The notes under the pieces were generated by a model. That model ran no database searches. It was not told where the DNA came from and saw only the letters and a program-made list of their open reading frames with translations. DNA of 46,030 nucleotides from a virus, in the IMG/VR virus record IMGVR_UViG_3300027896_000072, positions 1-46,030 of that record; one strand, 5' to 3'. The stretch's first letter is position 1. The number at the start of each line of letters is the position of its first letter. Positions 33,447 to 40,971 of the stretch are shown here, piece after piece. The translations under genes and the position numbers were made by a program.

Positions 33447-33558
33447 GGTCACCCTAACAACACAATTTGATTTTTGCCCTTTAGCAGACGGTTTGACCAC
33501 CGTCCTGTTATCTTTAAAACGCCTTAGAGGAGTAATCCTTTAGGGCGTTTTTGTTTTC
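33421..33558 (+). ncRNA. Candidate small RNA with own promoter and terminator
   Basis: Predicted start about 33421, six-base hairpin GACGGT / ACCGTC (33487-33504), and the intrinsic terminator ending near 33558. No ORF with a ribosome site lies inside. The expected transcript is about 135 bases. Class unknown; an antisense or regulatory RNA is the inference. Confidence 0.45.
33516..33558 (+). terminator. Strong intrinsic terminator
   Basis: AAAACGCC (33516-33523) pairs with GGCGTTTT (33544-33551), with an inner AGGA/TCCT stem, and is followed by TG and a T-run. It ends transcription of the rightward block and of the candidate small RNA. Confidence 0.85.
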
Positions 33559-33589
33559 TATTAACAAGTATTTATACATCAGCTTGCTG

Positions 33590-33870
33590 AATGATATTCA
33601 TGCTTGGTTTATGCTTGGGGAGGGGTAACCGCACGGGGCATAAACAGTTATGCGCTTATCGTGGAGCAGGGCGCACGGTGGGTAAAGCCTAGAGCCGAGC
33701 AGGGGGACTAAACAGGTAAGTCTAACGTCTAGGGCTAAACTCAGTTATCCTGTTTGATACTGAGTCGCAAAACGAGAGGCTGGCTCCATAAGGCTAATTG
33801 TTAAGCGTGAAAGCTGAACTTTGTAACCACAAGTTACAGGGATTAGGTTTTTTGCGCTTAACTCAAGACT
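33590..33870. ncRNA. Structured non-coding region
   Basis: No supported gene lies here, but nested inverted repeats are frequent: GTTTATGC/GCATAAAC (33607-33614, 33638-33645), ACTCAGT/ACTGAGT (33739-33745, 33759-33765), GTTAAGCG/CGCTTAAC (33800-33807, 33855-33862) enclosing TGTAAC/GTTACA (33822-33827, 33833-33838). It shares 'TAACGTCTAG' with the region at 43404-43650. A structured RNA of unknown class is likely; the strand is uncertain. Confidence 0.45.
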
Positions 33871-33921
33871 TCACCAAAGGCTAGAAAGTAAGAAGGACAA
33901 GGGGAAGGATAAGAGAAAGAG

Positions 33922-34104
33922 TTAAAAAGGCTTAAACCCGTGCAAAAATACTGATTTGGATTTGTCAGGCAATAAGTCATACATTGGCCCTACATAAGAA
34001 TACATACCGCATTTTGAACATAAATACCTGTAAGACGTAGCCGGAAAATATGCCTTGTCTTTGAATTTATCAAGCCATTCATGGTCGCAAATTCGCCAAT
34101 CCAT
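33922..34104 (-). CDS. 60-residue zinc-ribbon-like protein
   Basis: ATG at 34104 is chosen (GAGG ten bases upstream); a GTG nine bases earlier is possible. The product has ICDHEW near its start and YLCSKCGMYS later, which may form one zinc site. It is the last gene of the leftward replication block. No family was recognised. Confidence 0.58.
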   Translation of the reverse strand: MDWRICDHEWLDKFKDKAYFPATSYRYLCSKCGMYSYVGPMYDLLPDKSKSVFLHGFKPF

Positions 34105-34106
34105 TT

Positions 34107-34235
34107 TTACCACGCCTCAAAAAGCCCCTCTCTACAATCTTTACATAGATCATCAAGGGGCGTGTCTGTCCTGTCTGCTATGAAAAGCTTATGACAATGC
34201 TTACAGACTCTAAATAGTTTATTAAACCAATTCAT
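34107..34235 (-). CDS. 42-residue zinc-ribbon protein
   Basis: ATGA overlap with the gene before. The sequence has CKHCHK and LCKDCRE, two CxxC knuckles 24 residues apart, an obvious zinc ribbon. Too short to say more; probably binds DNA, RNA or a protein partner. Confidence 0.6.
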   Translation of the reverse strand: MNWFNKLFRVCKHCHKLFIADRTDTPLDDLCKDCREGLFEAW

Positions 34236-34591
34236 TTAGCCTCCGGTATTTCATCAAGATTTTTAAATATTATGTGTCCGAAGTGCATTGCCCTTTCCAG
34301 TTCCTGATCTGCGCCAAAGCTCGGCATGAGATAAAGAAACGCATTAGCCCACAAATCAAGAAACGTATTGTCGTATTCGTAATACCACAAACCCCTGTCA
34401 ACTTTACATGAATAGTGAATATGAAGGTAATGCGAAAGGTGCGGCACAAAGGCGTAATGTCCCTTGTCATGGACTGCGTTAGCCGCTTCAATTACCTTGT
34501 CAACATTCCTCTGTGCTGTCTGAACCGCCCCATGAGTTGAGCAATTCACCGGATTGTATGGTGCTGCGATGTAGATTCTAAGTTTTTCCAT
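34232..34591 (-). CDS. Nucleoside 2-deoxyribosyltransferase-like protein
   Basis: This 119-residue protein starts 'MEKLRIYIAAPYNPVN' and has 'QRNVDKVIEAANAVHDKGHY', 'FVPHLSHYLHIHYS' and 'GADQELERAMHFGHIIF', the pattern of DUF4406 and related deoxyribosyltransferase-like proteins. Those swap or cleave bases on deoxynucleosides. 'GADQELE' corresponds to the family's 'SxGxxxE' region with the catalytic Glu. It may adjust nucleotide pools or make a modified base. Substrate unknown. Confidence 0.75.
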   Translation of the reverse strand: MEKLRIYIAAPYNPVNCSTHGAVQTAQRNVDKVIEAANAVHDKGHYAFVPHLSHYLHIHYSCKVDRGLWYYEYDNTFLDLWANAFLYLMPSFGADQELERAMHFGHIIFKNLDEIPEAK

Positions 34592-34601
34592 AATTTCCTC
34601 C

Positions 34602-34718
34602 TTATCTTGGCAACCCTCCGCCTTTAGGTCGTTCCCACGATATTATCATCCCTAGAACGATAACAATCAACGCCCCGATAGCTAAAATCAACAAAGGTAT
34701 GCAGATTAGATATTTCAT
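34602..34718 (-). CDS. 38-residue single-span membrane protein
   Basis: ATGA overlap with the gene before and GAGGCGAAGAA upstream. One helix (YLICIPLLILAIGALIVIVL) then a basic Gly-rich tail (WERPKGGGLPR). Unknown role. Confidence 0.52.
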   Translation of the reverse strand: MKYLICIPLLILAIGALIVIVLGMIISWERPKGGGLPR

Positions 34719-35017
34719 TTCTTCGCCTCATAAATTTTCTTTGTTTTACATTCAGCAATGCAAACAATGCAAGGCTTGAAAATCTTAATTAGTCGCATTT
34801 TAGACTTGACTTTCCCTAAATCTAAATCACCGGCAAGTGTTATAAATCTTCTATTTGTAGCCTTTAAAATTCCAGCCGATCTAACAAAATCCTCAATATT
34901 GTTAGAAATAAAATCATTATATTCTTGATCTTCCATCCAGCCGACAGTCGTAGGCATATTATTATCTATCCATAAAACTTCATAGATTTTATCTATTTCT
35001 AGTTTTGGAATTTTCAC
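34715..35017 (-). CDS. 100-residue protein, unknown
   Basis: GTG start at 35017 with GAGGCG upstream. The sequence (KLEIDKIYEVLWIDNNMPTT, EDFVRSAGILKATNRRFITL) is mixed alpha/beta, ending in a Cys-rich basic tail (CIVCIAECKTKK). No family was recognised. Confidence 0.6.
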   Translation of the reverse strand: MKIPKLEIDKIYEVLWIDNNMPTTVGWMEDQEYNDFISNNIEDFVRSAGILKATNRRFITLAGDLDLGKVKSKMRLIKIFKPCIVCIAECKTKKIYEAKK

Positions 35018-35129
35018 AATATCGCCTCAATTTACAAATCATTTCCCAAAAGAAATCCTTGAGCCAAACACTAAACACTCTTTTACCTGAATGACAGGGT
35101 ATTCTCCAATGTCCCCACGGCTTTCTCAT
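34989..35129 (-). CDS. 46-residue basic aromatic protein
   Basis: ATG at 35129 behind GAAAGGAAT. The product (MRKPWGHWRIPCHSGKRVFS, then FFWEMICKLRRYCENS) is rich in Trp, Arg and Lys and overlaps the next gene by 29 bases. The good ribosome site supports it; the long overlap weakens it. Confidence 0.42.
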   Translation of the reverse strand: MRKPWGHWRIPCHSGKRVFSVWLKDFFWEMICKLRRYCENSKTRNR

Positions 35130-35207
35130 ATAATTCCTTTCTATGTTAAAAATAACATTTTACGTCTTTATTGCAACGGTTTGCATAATGGTCGTGTCTT
35201 TTAATCA

Positions 35208-36179
35208 TTATGCAACTTTCCCATCTGATAAAATTCTACGGTTATTTACCTTAAAATCTCCATTCTTTGCCACTTCGATAATAGCGCAGCCCCAATTCCA
35301 TTTTGCACCCATAGGATTCCAATCAGGGTGAAGATCAGACAAACAGCCGAATGACCACGTTGTTAAATACAAATCGTTTATATTTGTGTCGGTGTGTTCA
35401 CTTGTGCGGTGGAAATGTGAGCAAGCAGCGTATGAGTTAGCTTTTAAGAAAAGTCCTCTAGCCGGATTGACTGCCGTTGATAATGATTTAAACTCATGCC
35501 CGTGAAGCACTGGGAGTTTACCAGCCATGACAGTTTGATAGTAGTCAAGGAACTCTATTTTCCTACTTTCAAAGTCAATCATAGACTCCATAGCTGCCAA
35601 CGGTGAGCCGATAAACTCCGGGGCTTTAGAAGCATAATACCTCGGGAGTCTGTATTCATGGTTTCCGGGTTTATAGACAATTTTAGCTTTGGGAAATTCC
35701 TGCCGGATAAAGTCAAGCATCTTAATGAAGATTAAAACTTCAAGCATAAAATCCTTACGAATCGTGGCTGGCCAGAAGGAAATAGATTGGCAGTCTTGAG
35801 CATCACCATTTAAAAGCACTCCAGTGCATTTCTCTTTCTGTCCGTAAGCTATCGCCGCCTCAATCGGTTTCATCTCATGGAAGGGAACGTGCATATCAGA
35901 CAAGACAAGCCATTTACCCTCGCCTAGTTGATACCTTGTCCTGACGTGCCGCCATGTTTCGGGCATGAGTATTTTCTTGTCCGGTTTGATAAGGTGCAGA
36001 CACACTTGGCGCTTTGCTTCACCCATTTGCCCTCGGTAATACTTGACTACATTCCTGATTTTCTCAAAATCATTATCAAACAAGCCCCCATGCGTGTCTA
36101 AAATGTATCTCGCTATGCTTCGTGTTGGATATTGATTGAGCCTTGTAATTATCTCGATTACTATTTCGGACTTTTTCAT
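35208..36179 (-). CDS. Calcineurin-like metallophosphoesterase
   Basis: This is 323 residues from ATG at 36179, chosen for AGGAGGG upstream. Residues 1-55 form a helical, possibly DNA-binding part. The enzyme core has all metal motifs: SDMHVPFH (Asp95, His97), NGDAQD (Asp126), PGNHEYR (Asn173, His174), LHGHEF (His226, His228), CSHFHRTS (His255, His257). Such phage enzymes act on phosphodiesters or phosphomonoesters of nucleotides or nucleic acid ends. It lies within the replication block, so a DNA or nucleotide substrate is likely but unproven. Confidence 0.85.
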   Translation of the reverse strand: MKKSEIVIEIITRLNQYPTRSIARYILDTHGGLFDNDFEKIRNVVKYYRGQMGEAKRQVCLHLIKPDKKILMPETWRHVRTRYQLGEGKWLVLSDMHVPFHEMKPIEAAIAYGQKEKCTGVLLNGDAQDCQSISFWPATIRKDFMLEVLIFIKMLDFIRQEFPKAKIVYKPGNHEYRLPRYYASKAPEFIGSPLAAMESMIDFESRKIEFLDYYQTVMAGKLPVLHGHEFKSLSTAVNPARGLFLKANSYAACSHFHRTSEHTDTNINDLYLTTWSFGCLSDLHPDWNPMGAKWNWGCAIIEVAKNGDFKVNNRRILSDGKVA

Positions 36180-36186
36180 AACCCTC

Positions 36187-36372
36187 CTATCGTTTACTGT
36201 CTGGGTAATCTTCAATAACCCTGAAAAGACTGCACATGGGGAATTTATGCACTATCCGTTCTTTGTTGGAATTGATAAATAAGATACAATACATATTCCC
36301 CTTTGTGTAAGCATTAATCGCTTCGTAAATAATCGGCAAACTTGATTCGTTCCTTTCAATTTCTATTTTCAT
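36187..36372 (-). CDS. 61-residue protein, unknown
   Basis: Start behind AAGGGGGAAA. The sequence (MKIEIERNESSLPIIYEAIN, FINSNKERIVHKFPMCSLF) is a small alpha/beta fold. One TCC-N8-GGA motif lies at 36385-36400 just upstream. No family was recognised. Confidence 0.55.
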   Translation of the reverse strand: MKIEIERNESSLPIIYEAINAYTKGNMYCILFINSNKERIVHKFPMCSLFRVIEDYPDSKR

Positions 36373-36393
36373 TTTCCCCCTTACGTCCAGATT

Positions 36394-36816
36394 TCAGGAC
36401 TTTAATTCCCTCAATTTAGCGGTTAAACTTGCTTTTATGTCTTTTAAATCTTCAACTGTCCAATCAACAATCCTTTGCGACTTCCATTTCATCTCGTTGT
36501 AATACCCCTGCCCGATTATGTCTATAATCATGTCGTTGAACTGTTCCGGCTGGAATTTCTGTTTTGAGTGGCACTTCCAGCAAAGTGTAATAAGATTGTC
36601 CAATAAATACCTTGTGGCATGGTGTTGTTTAACCCTAATATGATGCCCGGTGAGGCGATAGGCCGAATTGCAATTCCTACACGTTCCGTCCCTAGCAACA
36701 GAACACTTCCCGACTAATTTAAGGCAATCCCTGTCTAGTTTATCCCATTCGCACTTTAACTGCTTCTTTGTGACCTTCTTAATCTTAACAGGTTTTGGGA
36801 GGGTGTTTACTTTCAT
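36394..36816 (-). CDS. HNH nuclease with zinc knuckles
   Basis: This is 140 residues from ATG at 36816 (TAATG overlap, AGGTGG upstream). Core: 'CSVARDGTCRNCNSAYRLTG', then 'HHIRVKQHHATRYLLDNLIT' and 'LCWKCHSKQKFQPEQF'. Cys pairs flank a GHHI motif with a downstream Asn and His, as in HNH enzymes and NinG/DUF968-type recombination proteins. The C-terminus is a helical, basic region. It may resolve or nick recombination structures; homing is less likely, because it is embedded in a tightly coupled operon. Confidence 0.8.
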   Translation of the reverse strand: MKVNTLPKPVKIKKVTKKQLKCEWDKLDRDCLKLVGKCSVARDGTCRNCNSAYRLTGHHIRVKQHHATRYLLDNLITLCWKCHSKQKFQPEQFNDMIIDIIGQGYYNEMKWKSQRIVDWTVEDLKDIKASLTAKLRELKS

Positions 36817-37316
36817 TATAACCACCTATTACATACACCGCATACTTGAATAGTTTTTATTTTATCGGCGGGGTGCTCACATTCCCCGTCACTCGGCAAT
36901 AGCCCTGCTTTTTCCCGGAGAGTATTCCTCACTCCTTCAACCGTCTGCCCCTTGAGAGAATACAAAAGTTCGCTTTTAGCTTCTTCGCTTTCAGGGCAAT
37001 AAGGCAACGACTCCACCAAAACACTGAAATACAGGTCTGCGAAGTCAGGGTTAGCCGCTAGGAGTTTAGAGTATCTTTTAAACACCCCCATAGCGTTATA
37101 GGCGGCACTACGAGTCATTCCGAGGTCGTTCTTTAGCCAGTGATCGAAGTTTCTTATGTGCGCCCCGTCACACTTCCACAATCTCTTGGTCTTAATGAGA
37201 GAGAGGTATTCGCCCATCTGCAAACCTCCGCCCCTGACCATTAATGCACCTTCTATGACCTTGTTGCGGGCTTTGTGAAATTCATCGGCTTTAATTAGGT
37301 CGTTCATTTCCCTCAT
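36816..37316 (-). CDS. Helical protein with C-terminal zinc knuckle
   Basis: This 166-residue protein has an ATGA overlap with the gene before. The middle (DGAHIRNFDHWLKNDLGMTR, SAAYNAMGVFKRYSKL) resembles helix-turn-helix-like DUF3102-type regulators. The end has CEHPADK and VCGVCNRWL, a likely zinc site. A DNA-binding role is inferred. Met4 has an equally good ribosome site, so the start is uncertain by nine bases. Confidence 0.65.
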   Translation of the reverse strand: MREMNDLIKADEFHKARNKVIEGALMVRGGGLQMGEYLSLIKTKRLWKCDGAHIRNFDHWLKNDLGMTRSAAYNAMGVFKRYSKLLAANPDFADLYFSVLVESLPYCPESEEAKSELLYSLKGQTVEGVRNTLREKAGLLPSDGECEHPADKIKTIQVCGVCNRWL

Positions 37317-37513
37317 TTCCCTTCCTCATTAAAATACTTATTACATGGTTCAAGGTGGACTCCATACCAATCATCACGGGCTTTTACTGCATTATTAAAA
37401 GCCTGAAGGCAATTTAAAAGATATTCTGCCAATAAATAATCTGGTGTATTACTCCCGTTTTCAGCACAGCACCGATTTAAAGCATCTCTTATCTCTCCTC
37501 TTAAATCACTCAT
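37313..37513 (-). CDS. Small conserved phage protein
   Basis: This 66-residue protein (LRGEIRDALNRCCAENGSNT, PDYLLAEYLLNCLQAFNNAV, WYGVHLEPC) matches a helical family found in many phages and prophages with unknown function. Start has AGGAGGGGG upstream. A TCC-N8-GGA motif precedes it at 37527-37542. Confidence 0.72.
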   Translation of the reverse strand: MSDLRGEIRDALNRCCAENGSNTPDYLLAEYLLNCLQAFNNAVKARDDWYGVHLEPCNKYFNEEGK

Positions 37514-37520
37514 TTCCCCC

Positions 37521-37543
37521 TCCTACATCCTGATATAAGGACT
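37521..37543. repeat. Dispersed motif copy (TCC-N8-GGA type)
   Basis: TCCTACATCC, TGATATAA, GGACT. Nearly the same string is at 40981-41003 (TCCTACATCC, AGACAAAA, GGACT). Other copies: 31401-31416, 33342-33357, 36385-36400, 41660-41675, 43633-43648. All are outside the structural module and most lie 10-40 bases before a gene start. Possible protein-binding site. Confidence 0.5.
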
Positions 37544-37790
37544 AAATATCTTTTTCTAATTTTATCTCTTTTAATAATTCACGAATTGCTATTATTATTG
37601 CTTCCTCTTTTGTTTTGCCGGGAATAACTTTTTTAAGTTGATCCCTACCCTTTCCACTATCTAGGTCGGGAGTAAAAAACATTGCTTTCCAATGAGTCGT
37701 GAATTTCATTAACGTAAAATGACCTTCTCTTGCTCCTGACCTCATTAAAGAACAAGCATCAACCAATTCCCATAATAATTTATCATCCAT
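37542..37790 (-). CDS. 82-residue protein, unknown
   Basis: ATG at 37790 has AAGGAG upstream; the longer frame to 37862 only shadows the helicase end. The product (DDKLLWELVDACSLMRSGAR, HFTLMKFTTHWKAMFFTPDL) is alpha/beta. It overlaps the primase-helicase stop by eight bases, so it is probably co-expressed with it. Confidence 0.65.
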   Translation of the reverse strand: MDDKLLWELVDACSLMRSGAREGHFTLMKFTTHWKAMFFTPDLDSGKGRDQLKKVIPGKTKEEAIIIAIRELLKEIKLEKDI

Positions 37791-39450
37791 TTTCTTTCTC
37801 CTTCGTATCAAATTTCTTAGAGGTCGGTTCAAACCATAAGTGTATTCTCCCCTCAACTCCAAACTCCCTATTTTTGGCTACATATAATTGGCAATCAGAA
37901 ACTGTTTTGTTTTTCTTCTTTGCTGTTTCTTTCTGTTCTTCACTTGACCGATTGAGAATAATAACATTAAAAGCTAGGTCTGTAATGTGCGAACTTCCCT
38001 TCACATCAACCTTGCCCGGCGTATCGTCATCATGCCCTGTCTTTCTTGGATGTGCCACCAGATGAACATGAACTTTTAAGTTTTTGGCAAAATCCACCAA
38101 CTTTGAAACAAATTGCTTTTGCTGATTATATTCATCATTATCATTCAAACCGACTTTCATCAGACTATCAATAACGAAGTGTCGGCAATCATATCTGCGA
38201 GCCGCATATTCAAAATCTTCCAATATTTTATCTGGCATAATCATATCAGAAATATTTAAAATATAAATCTTCCCTGACATCCACTTTAAGGAATCATCAA
38301 TAGAAAAAGGCGAAGGATTATTATTTTCTTTATGCTGAATAACAGCCCATCTTAAATATCGTTCCGGTGACATTTCCCCTGAATAAATACAGGATTTCTC
38401 ACCCTTTTGTGCTATATCAAGAATGACCTGATTTAATATTGTAGATTTTCCTGCACCATTTCTTCCTGACCAGATCGTTAATTCACCCGCCCGCCAACCC
38501 TTTAAAATACTATCTAATTCTTCCCACGGCGTTGATAAACCAAAAAGTTTCACTCCCATTTCAAACAACTTTTGAATTTTAGGTGAAAAGTAACTGGGTT
38601 CAACTATTGTATCAGGTGTTAAATCTATTGAATTATCAAAGCATTTAATTATTTCCTCAAAAGGAATGGACTTCTTTAAGCACTCATTCGCATCTTTAAG
38701 TAGTAGAACCACAAGACTACATTTCCACATTCCTATTCTAGCCGCCAAAGTAGCCGCACCTTCTTTTCCAGCATCATCAGAGTCAAAGCAAATTTTTATA
38801 TGCTTGAAGGTTTCAAGATATTCCCATTCCTGTTCAACCCAAGTCAACCCTCCTGCGCCATTAGGAACGGACACCGCCTCAATCCCGTACTGGTGCAAGG
38901 CCATGCAATCATATTCACCCTCACAGATAATCAAAGTATTTTCGATTATGTTATCTCGATTGAATAAAAGAGGTTGTGCATCCTTTTCCTGCCACATCTC
39001 TTTATTTCTAATATCCCGGTATTTAATATTGGTTAGTTTTCCGTTTTTATAGAAGGGGAACATCACTGCGTTTTCTTTCGCCCCGATATGAAAATATTTT
39101 ATCGTTTCGTCACTAAAACCACGATCTTTTAAATACTGATAAACCGGAACTTGCTTATCTTCCATTTGGGGTATTTCCTTACTCGGTACAGTAAATCTCT
39201 TTTTTTCTGTCCTATAAAATACCCTATTACTATTCAACCTTTCTGGCTCATCACCTAATTTCTTTTGTAAATCCCAAAAACTCCCCTTTACTCCGCAAGT
39301 GTTTAAATGCTTACAGTTGAAAGCCCCAGTTATTAAATTAACCGCAAACTTCTTTTCTGTATCAACACAGAAGGGGCAATTAAGCACCGCTTCCTCGCCT
39401 CTCCGGCAAAACTTAAACCCTTTTCTATTGAGGTAAGTTTCTACTGACAT
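37783..39450 (-). CDS. Bifunctional primase-helicase (Toprim plus DnaB-like)
   Basis: This 555-residue protein is of the T7 gp4/Twinkle type. Zinc-binding front: Cys25, Cys28, Cys46, Cys52. Toprim primase core: ICEGEYD (Glu178, Asp181) and CFDSDDAGKE (Asp223, Asp225). RecA-like helicase: SGRNGAGKS (Walker A, Lys335), FVIDSLMKVG (Walker B, Asp428), HLVAHPRK (His466) and a C-terminal arginine region. It unwinds the fork and lays primers. No phage DNA polymerase was found, so the host enzyme probably extends them. It is coupled by TAATG to the DUF1376-type gene upstream. Confidence 0.92.
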   Translation of the reverse strand: MSVETYLNRKGFKFCRRGEEAVLNCPFCVDTEKKFAVNLITGAFNCKHLNTCGVKGSFWDLQKKLGDEPERLNSNRVFYRTEKKRFTVPSKEIPQMEDKQVPVYQYLKDRGFSDETIKYFHIGAKENAVMFPFYKNGKLTNIKYRDIRNKEMWQEKDAQPLLFNRDNIIENTLIICEGEYDCMALHQYGIEAVSVPNGAGGLTWVEQEWEYLETFKHIKICFDSDDAGKEGAATLAARIGMWKCSLVVLLLKDANECLKKSIPFEEIIKCFDNSIDLTPDTIVEPSYFSPKIQKLFEMGVKLFGLSTPWEELDSILKGWRAGELTIWSGRNGAGKSTILNQVILDIAQKGEKSCIYSGEMSPERYLRWAVIQHKENNNPSPFSIDDSLKWMSGKIYILNISDMIMPDKILEDFEYAARRYDCRHFVIDSLMKVGLNDNDEYNQQKQFVSKLVDFAKNLKVHVHLVAHPRKTGHDDDTPGKVDVKGSSHITDLAFNVIILNRSSEEQKETAKKKNKTVSDCQLYVAKNREFGVEGRIHLWFEPTSKKFDTKEKENG

Positions 39451-40013
39451 TAATCTACCTCACAAGAAAGTTTCTTATCTTGTTTCCGATAATCATTATT
39501 CTCCCAAGTTCTAACCGCCGCTTTCCAATTCTTCATTTTACTTTTACCAATCAACCAACCTTTACTTTCGTAAAAATTAAAAAATGTTTCAGGATTAACA
39601 TTATTTCCTCTTTCCTGACAATAAGCTCTAATTTCTTCTATTTCTGGTCTGGTGAATACCTTTATTTCTTTTTTATTTATATTTATAGTTTCAGTTTCAG
39701 TTTCCATATGTTTATCATATGATGAAGATATGTTTTTTCTATTCTCACTTCTTGACTCGGAATATTTCTTTCTTCGGTCTGATTCTTCTTTCATTCTACG
39801 GTTATAGTATAGATCGCCCTCTTTTACAAACTTGATAAAGATATCTTCATCATATGTCGAACATATGTTAATCATATCTTTATATGTTAAGAATCCCTGC
39901 TGGTGTTGTAAGCACAAAAGAACAATATATTTTCCTTTTTGCTCATAGGTCATTGTTAGTGTCCCGGCAATAAAATCCGAAGTGTAAAATAATACGGCTG
40001 GATCTTTACCCAT
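39450..40013 (-). CDS. DUF1376-type replication protein
   Basis: This is 187 residues from ATG at 40013 (MGKDPAVLFYTSDFIAGTLT), the usual start of DUF1376 proteins. That N-terminal domain is followed by a basic, Ser-rich linker and a C-terminal 'WENNDYRK' segment like DnaD-related replication proteins (KMKNWKAAVRTWENN). Such proteins recognise an origin or load helicase. No good ribosome site lies before the ATG, unlike nearly every other gene here. It is preceded by the attenuator-like repeat at 40025-40103. Confidence 0.8.
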   Translation of the reverse strand: MGKDPAVLFYTSDFIAGTLTMTYEQKGKYIVLLCLQHQQGFLTYKDMINICSTYDEDIFIKFVKEGDLYYNRRMKEESDRRKKYSESRSENRKNISSSYDKHMETETETININKKEIKVFTRPEIEEIRAYCQERGNNVNPETFFNFYESKGWLIGKSKMKNWKAAVRTWENNDYRKQDKKLSCEVD

Positions 40014-40024
40014 AATTATATTAC

Positions 40025-40103
40025 GCACAAAAAAGGGGATATACTAGGTGGGGAGCTCGGCAATGAGTACCTTGCTTTCCTAATATATACCCCTTAATTG
40101 TGC
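40025..40103 (-). terminator. Long imperfect inverted repeat, terminator or attenuator
   Basis: Right arm 40079-40103 and left arm 40025-40048 pair over about 24 bases (AAGGGGTATATATTAGG with CCTAGTATATCCCCTT) and are followed on the minus strand by a T-run. It lies between the regulator and the replication genes. The loop carries AGCTCCCCA, complementary to TGGGGAGCT at 40133-40141, so alternative folds are possible. An origin of replication is another reading. Confidence 0.6.
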
Positions 40104-40153
40104 TTTCCTTTAATTTATTTCTCATTTTTTATAGCTCCCCAAGCTATACTTTG

Positions 40154-40345
40154 TTATTTTATCAAATCCTTAATTGTAATTTGAAGTTTATTTGCTATTT
40201 CTTCTAGGCTTTTCAATGATGGATGATAGATACGGTAACTTAAATTTTGACGGCTAATACCCATTTTCCTCGCTAAGTCCGAATTGTTCCAGCCCCGTAA
40301 TTTAAGCTCTTTCCTATATAATTTCATATTAAATCTAGTTTTCAT
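40154..40345 (-). CDS. Cro/CI-like HTH regulator
   Basis: This 63-residue XRE-type protein has 'GWNNSDLARKMGISRQNLSY' then 'SLKSLEEIANKLQITIKDLI', a complete helix-turn-helix domain with nothing else. Size matches Cro-type repressors. Its promoter (40352-40381) would start RNA at or just before the ATG at 40345, giving a leaderless message, as in the lambda cI case; Met7 is a possible later start. It faces the rightward promoter at 40423 across a palindrome, a lambda-like switch arrangement. Confidence 0.85.
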   Translation of the reverse strand: MKTRFNMKLYRKELKLRGWNNSDLARKMGISRQNLSYRIYHPSLKSLEEIANKLQITIKDLIK

Positions 40346-40351
40346 GGCCTC

Positions 40352-40381
40352 ATTATCCGCATACTTTTAAAAAAATGTCAA
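40352..40381 (-). promoter_or_regulatory. Promoter of the Cro-like regulator
   Basis: Minus strand TTGACA (40381-40376), 18-base spacer, GATAAT (40357-40352). The -10 ends seven bases before the ATG, implying a leaderless or nearly leaderless message. Confidence 0.7.
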
Positions 40382-40408
40382 GATTTATTTTTATTTTTTT
40401 ACGGTGAT

Positions 40409-40423
40409 AGTAAAGATTTTACT
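40409..40423. promoter_or_regulatory. Palindromic operator candidate
   Basis: AGTAAA-GAT-TTTACT, six-base arms, overlapping the -35 of the rightward promoter. A likely binding site for the Cro-like protein, by position. Confidence 0.5.
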
Positions 40424-40451
40424 TGACAAGCGATTTCACCTGTGGTACATA
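40423..40451 (+). promoter_or_regulatory. Sigma70-like rightward promoter
   Basis: TTGACA (40423-40428), 17-base spacer, TACATA (40446-40451). It drives the block that starts with the HNH-AP2 gene at 40495. Confidence 0.65.
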
Positions 40452-40494
40452 GTAGCCGACACTAGGGGCAGGGGTGCATTGAGGGCAGTTAGTT

Positions 40495-40971
40495 ATGAAA
40501 TTAATAAAGGCAAAAACGAGATTAAAAAATATTCCTAATGCTATTGTTGATGATAAATATTATCCTTATTTATCATGGTTTACATGGTATGTGACAAAGA
40601 AAAAAGGTGATGATAATTATTATTATCATACACGAATGAATGGTAGATGGATAAAGATGCACCAATTAATTAAAGGATCACTTAAAGATAAAGAAATCGA
40701 CCATATCAATCACGTTTCTTATGATAATAGATGGGAAAATCTTAGATTAGTGAGCCGTAGTATTAATTGTCATAATAGACGAAAGAAATTTGGTTCGTCA
40801 ATATATAAGGGAGTGTATAGGGATAAAGAAAGAAACAAATGGAGGGCTGTTATTAGGATTAATAAAAAAACATTTACTATTGGCAGGTTTAATCAGGAAA
40901 GGGATGCTGCACTCGCATACAACAAGGCGGCAGTTGAAAAATTTGGTGAATATGCAAGTATTAATTCCTGA
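40495..40971 (+). CDS. HNH endonuclease with AP2 DNA-binding domain
   Basis: This 158-residue protein has an HNH core (EIDHINHVSYDNRWENLRLV, residues 67-86, with Asp69-His70 and Asn82) and an AP2 domain at 101-158 (SSIYKGVYRDKERNKWRAVI, RDAALAYNKAAVEKFGEYAS). This pairing is typical of phage homing endonucleases. The gene is clearly AT-richer than its neighbours. GAGGGCAG precedes the ATG. Inserted at the head of the rightward operon, it may disturb or use the promoter there. Confidence 0.92.
   Translation: MKLIKAKTRLKNIPNAIVDDKYYPYLSWFTWYVTKKKGDDNYYYHTRMNGRWIKMHQLIKGSLKDKEIDHINHVSYDNRWENLRLVSRSINCHNRRKKFGSSIYKGVYRDKERNKWRAVIRINKKTFTIGRFNQERDAALAYNKAAVEKFGEYASINS

Noticed and set aside
33590-33700. 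33-codon plus-strand ORF (start near 33589)
   Set aside because: No ribosome site and it runs through strong inverted repeats; a structured RNA explains the region better.
35146-35208. 20-codon ORF starting in a TAATG overlap after the phosphoesterase
   Set aside because: Too short and without a recognisable pattern; probably chance, although the coupling form is suggestive.
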